NCBI RefSeq assembly: GCF_051020765.1
Contig: NC_134937.1
Span: 15,988,947 to 16,052,946, forward strand
Length of the DNA: 64,000 bases
Direction of reading: 5' to 3'
Source of the DNA: Lasioglossum baleicum
Lineage: Eukaryota; Arthropoda; Insecta; Hymenoptera; Halictidae
The translations under genes were made by a program, and so were the position numbers. The notes under the pieces were generated by a model, which saw only the letters and a list, made by a program, of their open reading frames with translations, made no database searches and was not told the origin of the DNA. Below are positions 58,110 to 64,000 of this stretch, in pieces (positions within the stretch are counted from its first letter, which is position 1; each line of letters starts with the position of its first letter).

Positions 58110-58215
58110 TCATAACGCCCACGGACTCACGGTCACAGGATCCAATATCAGACCAGTCGAATCGTTGAAGCCAATACCGGTGAACTCGAGGTCACAAGGA
58201 TTCAATATCGACGAC
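58110..58215 (+). repeat. Short GC-rich duplication GGTCACAGGATCCAATATC
   Basis: TCACGGTCACAGGATCCAAT with ATC at about 58126 and TCGAGGTCACAAGGATTCAA with TATC at about 58186 are two copies about 60 bp apart. They lie in the 93-codon frame 58030-58311, which has no recognisable domain. Confidence 0.55.
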
Positions 58216-58640
58216 TCCCGCCGTGAAGGCAGATTCCAGCGACCCGGGAGTCGCGGAATTGACTACAAGAGATCCCCCAGGAGATCTGACCTCGACGAGC
58301 GCGAAAATTAGGTATTATGATGTCGATGTTGCTGTTTGTGTCCTTGTACAGCTTCGTTACTCGGTAACACTACCATGAACACTTACCCTTCATTCCATAA
58401 TCTAATAATTGTCCACGCATTTCTCAAAGTGGAATCTTAACTCCTTCGTCACATGTACTTAGCCATATACATGTACGTATGAAACTCTCTTGAGGTTTCA
58501 AAAATTGAATAAAAAAGCATCTTAACCCTTTCATGTAAAATGACTTCTCAAAGACATCATTTGTTCCACATGCCAAACTTGATTCTTTATCATTTCAAAG
58601 CTGGGGGGACAGTTAGGATGTCCTCTTCTAAATATGCGAG

Positions 58641-58657
58641 TCTCTCTCTCTCTCTTT
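58641..58657 (+). repeat. Short (TC)n run
   Basis: This is a run of about eight TC units. Confidence 0.8.
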
Positions 58658-60365
58658 CGGGAGGATTGCACGTCAAAGATTCAAATCTCCAGTATCGCAT
58701 ACAGGCACGCATCGACGTACCATGAAATTATAGTGACATGTGGGTGTGGGACACGTTGAACTTGACGGAGGCGAAGGGTGCAGCGAGCAGAGAGCTGTAA
58801 ACGGGCAACCGAGTTGTAAACGGCACGCAAATGGAACGCGCCCCTTAAATCGTTGCGCGTGCAACCCGGTAAAGGGTGAGAAGGGTAGGTTGTAGGAGGT
58901 CGGAGGTGGAGAGGAGAGGTTATATCGGCCAGGCTCGGAACGACCGACCGCGGATGCATTACAACTGCAACTGCAGCGCGCTCGAATACAAGCCAGCAGC
59001 CCGAGGTATACGCGATAGGAATAATTAATACAGCCATAAACAAGAGCGGGGACGGGCCAGCGGTGGCCAGACCGATATCGTCCTACCGACACATAAAATT
59101 GATATCCGTGCTTGAAGGAGGGAGGATCATTCTGGAGGGTGACCATATATCTTGCCGCTCAGATGGATCGCTCTTGTGCTGTTGGCAGTCGAATAGGCTG
59201 GCAATTGTACAGAGATTCCCCTGTATATTTTACTGGTTATTTATCACTTCGTTTATTGTGATTATCCGTGTCGCGGTGGACCGAAGGTGTCGTCAAGGCT
59301 TTGTTCCCGTGATTTCGATAAGAGACCGCTGATAACGCTCAGAATGTGCTTAGGATCAATGACCCAAGTGTAATGGTTTCCATATTGTAAAATGAGCAGG
59401 GCTTCTGTTTGCCGATGGCATTCTGTTAAGTGCGTTAACACTAGACCTACCGAACATTGAAAGTAGCATGTTTTGCGTAATACAGAACATAAAATTCAAT
59501 ATTGCATTTATTATGTTACATATATAGAATTTGAATGAAAGAAATTTTAATTCGTACATGAAAGCACAGTTCGAACAAATAATTGATTACATAAACACGT
59601 CCCGAAACAAAAACTTTGCTTTGAATTTCTCTCCCTTAATTTGCATACATTTTTGTCACGCGTCAAACAATGATTCATAAATTGATTACGAGATACAGGA
59701 GGCAAGCATATTGTAACCAGCAAAGAACATCTGTGCCTGCTCGCGCGTAAGAGATATTCGATAATCGTGATAAATTTCCGTGCCCAGCTGTTTTAAAAAT
59801 TCATACTTGAAGCCAATTATTGGATATTAATAATTTGTTAAAATATCGACGATTAATAGTGGTCTCGGTAATAGTGGTTCTTTTCTGGCTGGTGGGCATT
59901 CCAGATACGTTTGTGCACGATGTTTACGAGGTGTACTCGATTCGCATGCACCGGTCGAAGCTTTATCTTGCCGGCGAACACAGAAACCGCGCACACCTAA
60001 TATTGTTCCAGCGGTGTGTGTAATCTGTATTTTCAAGCCAGTTTCGTTCGTTCTGGACAATCACGGTGCAATCGACCTTTGCCGGGCTAGCTCGTGGCCG
60101 GGGATGACGGTGAATCAGACGATGCCGGAAATGTCGTCTATTCATCCCTCCGACGGGCAAACTCGAGATTTACTCAATTTGGTGAAATTGTAATTCGAAT
60201 ACAAACACCGACTTGCCGCGCGATTGCTCCGGGCTGTGTGAACTCTATTGATCGCCATGAATAATACTGGAACGATTATTTGCCATCAATATTATCACCG
60301 GATCTACAATTTGGTAATTGATTTCAGGAAGGCGTTAGAAATCTTTGTGATACATCCAGATATTG

Positions 60366-60570
60366 ATGTACGATGATTAAACTTCGGATCTTTACGCGAC
60401 ATAAAAAATTTCTCCATCAATTCTAAGGTACGGGGGTAACATAGAAATTTATTTCCCCTCTTATTAACTTTATTTGTATAACGTATTGTTAAATTATTCT
60501 GAGGTTCTCGCTGTTTTGCACTAATGTTTCTCATAAATGCATACAATAGACAGTCTAACGATGGTAAAAA
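60366..60570. mobile_element. Miniature element of the AGACTGCGGAT family
   Basis: The left end TACGATGATTAAACTTCGGA with TCTTTACG is mirrored by AAATGCATACAATAGACAGT with CTAACGATGGTA at the right end. It is a diverged relative of the element at 22279-22506, with the same layout and a similar length of about 205 bp. Confidence 0.6.
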
Positions 60571-63500
60571 ATAAAAGAAAAGGTTAATGCAAAGTTTAAC
60601 CGTTATGTCAATAACCGGGTACCTACTTTCAATATTTATTACAATCCATTTAATATTTGTAAATTATTCACTTTGTTTATTTCGTAACGGATTTGTAACA
60701 TGTCTGTAAAAAGTCGCAATGGCTATTGCAATAAAATGTTTTTATTTGTAACATTGAAAAAGCCAGTTTATATTTAATTTCATTTTCCTATTCAGATCTC
60801 CAATGTCGTAAATATTCCCGATGAATTTAACTTGGTATCCGAAAATCGATGTATTTGGAACGTCAATTGTCAAGGGTGTAATTGATGGGAGATGGCCGAA
60901 AACAATTTGCGTATTGATTCCATTAAACAGATGTAATCGGTGGATTACGGATTTTACACATTTATACCGTGTTGCACCGTGTAAATATAACAAACGAATA
61001 ATTTCAGTAACGTTTTCCAAATTGTGAAATTTGTGACAGCAGAAATTAATTTATTTATAGTATTCATAAAACCATAAAATTACACAATGAATCACAATCT
61101 AGTACTACAATAAAAATCATGCATGTAAATAAAAAAGCCTATAGGTATATAAATAATTTTTAAAAATTCCACTTAAACACAGAAACCTGGATGCATTAAA
61201 AAATTTTAAACCTGTGATAATTGTAAGTGTGTATGTAATGTACTACAATAAAGAAACTATAGTGTAGTATAAAAATTGAAGAATATGGCCAAGAAACAAG
61301 AAATTCGAACGTGTAGCTATCGCTAGTGGTTTCAGACGTTGATCCTTGCAAATCAAGAAAGATAATTAGAATGCAGCTGGGTCCAGACGAGGGTCGAGTA
61401 TTTTTTCCAGCGGACAGCTTCATAAAATGGATTCTCGGCTAACACAAAGTTTTCTAAAACTCCTTGAACCGTTTCGTTCCGCGCGATGTTTAAAGAGGGG
61501 TAAATTGGAATTGCCTGGGGATGGTAGTGTACTGATGGAATTAAAGCCACCGGCGGAACGTCTTCCGCCGAGTTTCATTATCTCGACGAGGTTAGGAGGT
61601 CGAAGTCAGGTAACCCGAGCAGGTGGTAGCGGTGGCTCGTCTTATGGAGCCGAAAAACCAGAATGAGCTTACGCGGCGCGTCCCATTTCCGACCGCTCGT
61701 CGTGGCGCCGTGTAGGCAATTACTTTCTAGGAGCAATGTGCTGGAAAGGAGCACGCTTCTAATCTGTTTGCGGCCGAATTCGGGTTCCCCGGACTCCGCT
61801 AATGAAGAACTGTTTCATTTTAACGTTCTTAATCCCGTGGCGACGCCGCCGCGCCGGCCTCCGGACACTCGATCTTTTTCATTCGGCGAACGGCGCATTT
61901 TTATATTAATGGAAAGATCACGATAATATTGTACGACCACAGTTTTTATGTGTCGCTTTGTCGGAGCACAAAGGAGCGCTCCCATTATGCAGAGAGGGCC
62001 AATGAAATCTTCTATGGAACTACGGGAAAAATGTTTTAACCCTGTCGAGGTCGAGGTCTTAAAAATTTCTTATTGGTCGTGACGTGGCCTGGTTTAACTG
62101 ATATTCAAGTTCGAGCACTGATTACCATTTTTACACGGAAAATCGAGTATGAAAAATGCTCAGTTTACGATACAGATACTATTTATAATCATTGACGCGT
62201 TAAATGCCACGTAGGTCACATATGGGTGACACTAATTTTTGACCATGTTCAAAAATTATTTCTTTTTTCTTCCGATTCATTTGAGTAAACTGAAGCTTGT
62301 CAGGATTTTTAAGATGTAAAAATCTGAACTTTCCATGAGGAATTTCATTGCGACCAAGTGAGCACACTATTAGAATATGTATTGAAACCATAGGCACAAT
62401 TATTTTTATTACATAAAGTAGGAAACGAACGTGAAGTTTTCATATTGAAATTTTCTGTCACCCAAATGCGATATAATTTTCTGGGATACGATTATAAAAT
62501 TCAAAAGCAATCCATTCTTCATCATCAAAAAATCCAGTTCTTGGTCCTGTTACATTAGAATACTAACATAAAGCCGCAGCTATGACTGCACATCATGAAT
62601 ATCAACGGAGACGCCACGAATTTCAATTTTCGCGAGAAATTACAGGCAACTGGAGTGTTCGCGAGCTGTAAATATTCGTTTACAGCGAAATGGATTTCCG
62701 CGATGGTCGCACGGGGCTGATATTTCGAAAATCGAGATCGGTCTGGGTGTATCTGTTAAAAAGGAACAAAATTCTGGCCGCTCCTTTCCTCGCCTCGGGG
62801 CGAGTCCCCTCGTCCGGATTGAAGCACTCAACAATCGAGCCTGCACCCTGATGGCGTCGCGAAAAGAGAACAGAGAAGAATCGGGAAAAAAGAGAGGAGC
62901 CAGACCTGTCCGCCGGAAAAAAGATTGGACGGACGAAAGAGCGGGGTGCGGAGAGAACGAGAGAGAAAGAGACAGGGGGAGAGAGAGGTAGGAAGTGTGG
63001 CCGTAGAAAATTGTTTCCAGGCCGCGCGGTAATCTGCTAATAGGGTGTCCACGCTCCGACCGGTAATCCGTAATCCATCAATACCGGCTCGATCCTGTAC
63101 CGGTGCTCACATACTTAACAAGCCTGGCCTATCGACGATAATTTCTACACGTTCGCGTGTGTTTTGTCACATAATATTGTACGAGGCCTGTCCCGGCCTC
63201 CCTGAAAATATTCTGAGCCGTCACGTCGAACGCGCAGCAATCAAATGACGGCTTATACACAGCTTTTTGTCATTCGAAACAATGCGATCTTTTAGTTGAT
63301 GCAAACACAAAATTTCAACTAATAGTGCAAGTGATTTGAAAGTAGTCAGCCATCTTAACACATCAAGTTCTCCAGTGTAATTCAATTTATCTCCCGAGGC
63401 TTATACTTTCCTAAATTGTTACAGGGCTTGAAAGAGCAAAAAGAGATATATTATTAAATGATCATACAGTTTCTACATCTCTCAAAACGAGTACCGAACA

Positions 63501-63605
63501 TAAAATAAACAGAATTGCAAATGACGCAGTAGTAGCAGCAGTTTTAAATATTTGTAACATTTTGCTTTGGCACCAACTTACTTATTATAACTATCACTAA
63601 CCTTA

Positions 63606-64000
63606 CACCAGAGTTGGGCAAAAATTTATTCAACGATTGACGACTAAATTTCTACTTCAATCGTTAATTGCAATGAACAATTGATCCCCTAGTTTAATCG
63701 TTAAAATTGCGGTTAACGATTAAATACTTATTAATCGTTAATTGCGGTTAACGATTAAATACTTATTAAATGTTAAAATTGCGGTTAACGATTAAATACT
63801 TATTAATCGTTAAAATTGCGGTTAACGATTAAATACTTATTAAATGTTAATTGCGGTTAACGATTAAATTTCTACTTTAGTAGTTAATTGCGATTAACGA
63901 TTATTAATTGTCAATCGGATAATTGATCAATGATTAACTGCTGAAATTTCGAAATGAAATACGGAATCAAAACTGTATGAATACTGAAAGAAATGTAAAC
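63606..64000 (-). mobile_element. AGTTGGGCA-ended repeat, copy 2 (cut by the window end)
   Basis: It begins CAGAGTTGGGCAAAAATTTA, the reverse complement of the right end of the 16339-16856 copy, and runs inverted to it. Inside, about 63690-63860, the unit GTTAAAATTGCGGTTAACGA with TTAAATACTTATTAA is repeated about five times (period about 36 bp, alternating TTAATCG and TTAAATG junctions), an expansion not present in copy 1. The last 100 bases match the reverse of 16545-16660 closely. Confidence 0.75.

Larger units (their letters stand above)
52931..64000 (-). other. Ddr: Sequence upstream of the first Ddr exon seen; presumed intron
   Basis: The exon at 52783 starts in phase 0 inside the discoidin domain, so earlier exons must exist. 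I read this 11 kb for the conserved discoidin words (CPK, EWLEVDL, GRFGNGQG, EYWRP) on the minus strand and found none, so it is most likely intron. It holds transposon remnants at 54275 and 60366, a tandem array at 57380-58300 and a repeat copy at 63606-64000. GC-rich patches (53640-54150, 58680-59060, 61550-61900, 62640-63100) give no recognisable protein. Confidence 0.6.

Noticed and set aside
58673..59146. 157-codon minus-strand frame, cysteine- and proline-rich
   Set aside because: It lies in a GC-rich patch open in several frames, has no family motif and no splice signals that fit Ddr.
1..64000. tRNA, rRNA, CRISPR array or bacterial operon
   Set aside because: No tRNA T-arm/anticodon combination, rRNA core sequence, regularly spaced identical direct repeats with unique spacers, or closely packed coding genes were seen.

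Overview
The window looks like intron-rich nuclear DNA from an insect, most likely a hymenopteran (bee, wasp or ant). That is an inference from three things: the insect-like sequence of the one gene present, the alternation of AT-rich stretches with CpG-containing GC-rich patches, and the mix of Tc1/mariner-, pogo- and piggyBac-like transposon remnants. There is no bacterial gene organisation, CRISPR array, rRNA or recognisable tRNA.

One gene accounts for all the coding sequence I can support. It is a discoidin domain receptor (Ddr), a collagen-binding receptor tyrosine kinase, on the minus strand. I place eight internal exons, 5' to 3' in the gene: 52783-52930 (end of the discoidin domain), 48479-48658, 38338-38477 and 35663-35870 (discoidin-like domain), 30319-30474 (extracellular juxtamembrane stalk), 26018-26193 (transmembrane helix), 18372-18471 (small cytosolic exon) and 782-933 (proline-rich cytosolic segment). 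All boundaries are AG/GT, the phases chain through without a break, and together they give exactly 420 codons. The first exons (signal peptide, start of the discoidin domain) must lie above 64000 or be unrecognised between 53 and 64 kb. The kinase-domain exons lie below position 1. The gene therefore covers more than 52 kb here with about 1.26 kb of coding sequence; introns run from about 2.5 to 17.4 kb.

The rest is intron. It holds many decayed DNA transposons and repeats: an internally deleted Tc1-like element with long IR/DR ends (47.2-48.2 kb), a deleted mariner (33.1-33.7 kb), a TAAGGTGG-ended element (54.3-55.1 kb), a piggyBac-like TTAA element (8.8-9.3 kb), a pogo-like miniature element (43.0-43.3 kb), several foldback elements (19.0-19.6, 37.3-37.5, 43.4 kb), a two-copy family ending in AGTTGGGCA (16.3 and 63.6 kb), and diverged tandem arrays (1.0, 6.9, 11.0, 41.2 and 57.4 kb). 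A diverged inverted duplication at 32.7 and 34.1 kb brackets the mariner remnant.

I found no previously undescribed multi-gene system. The most useful results are the exon model of Ddr, including a 100-nt exon found only from splice signals and phase, and the catalogue of structured intronic repeats.
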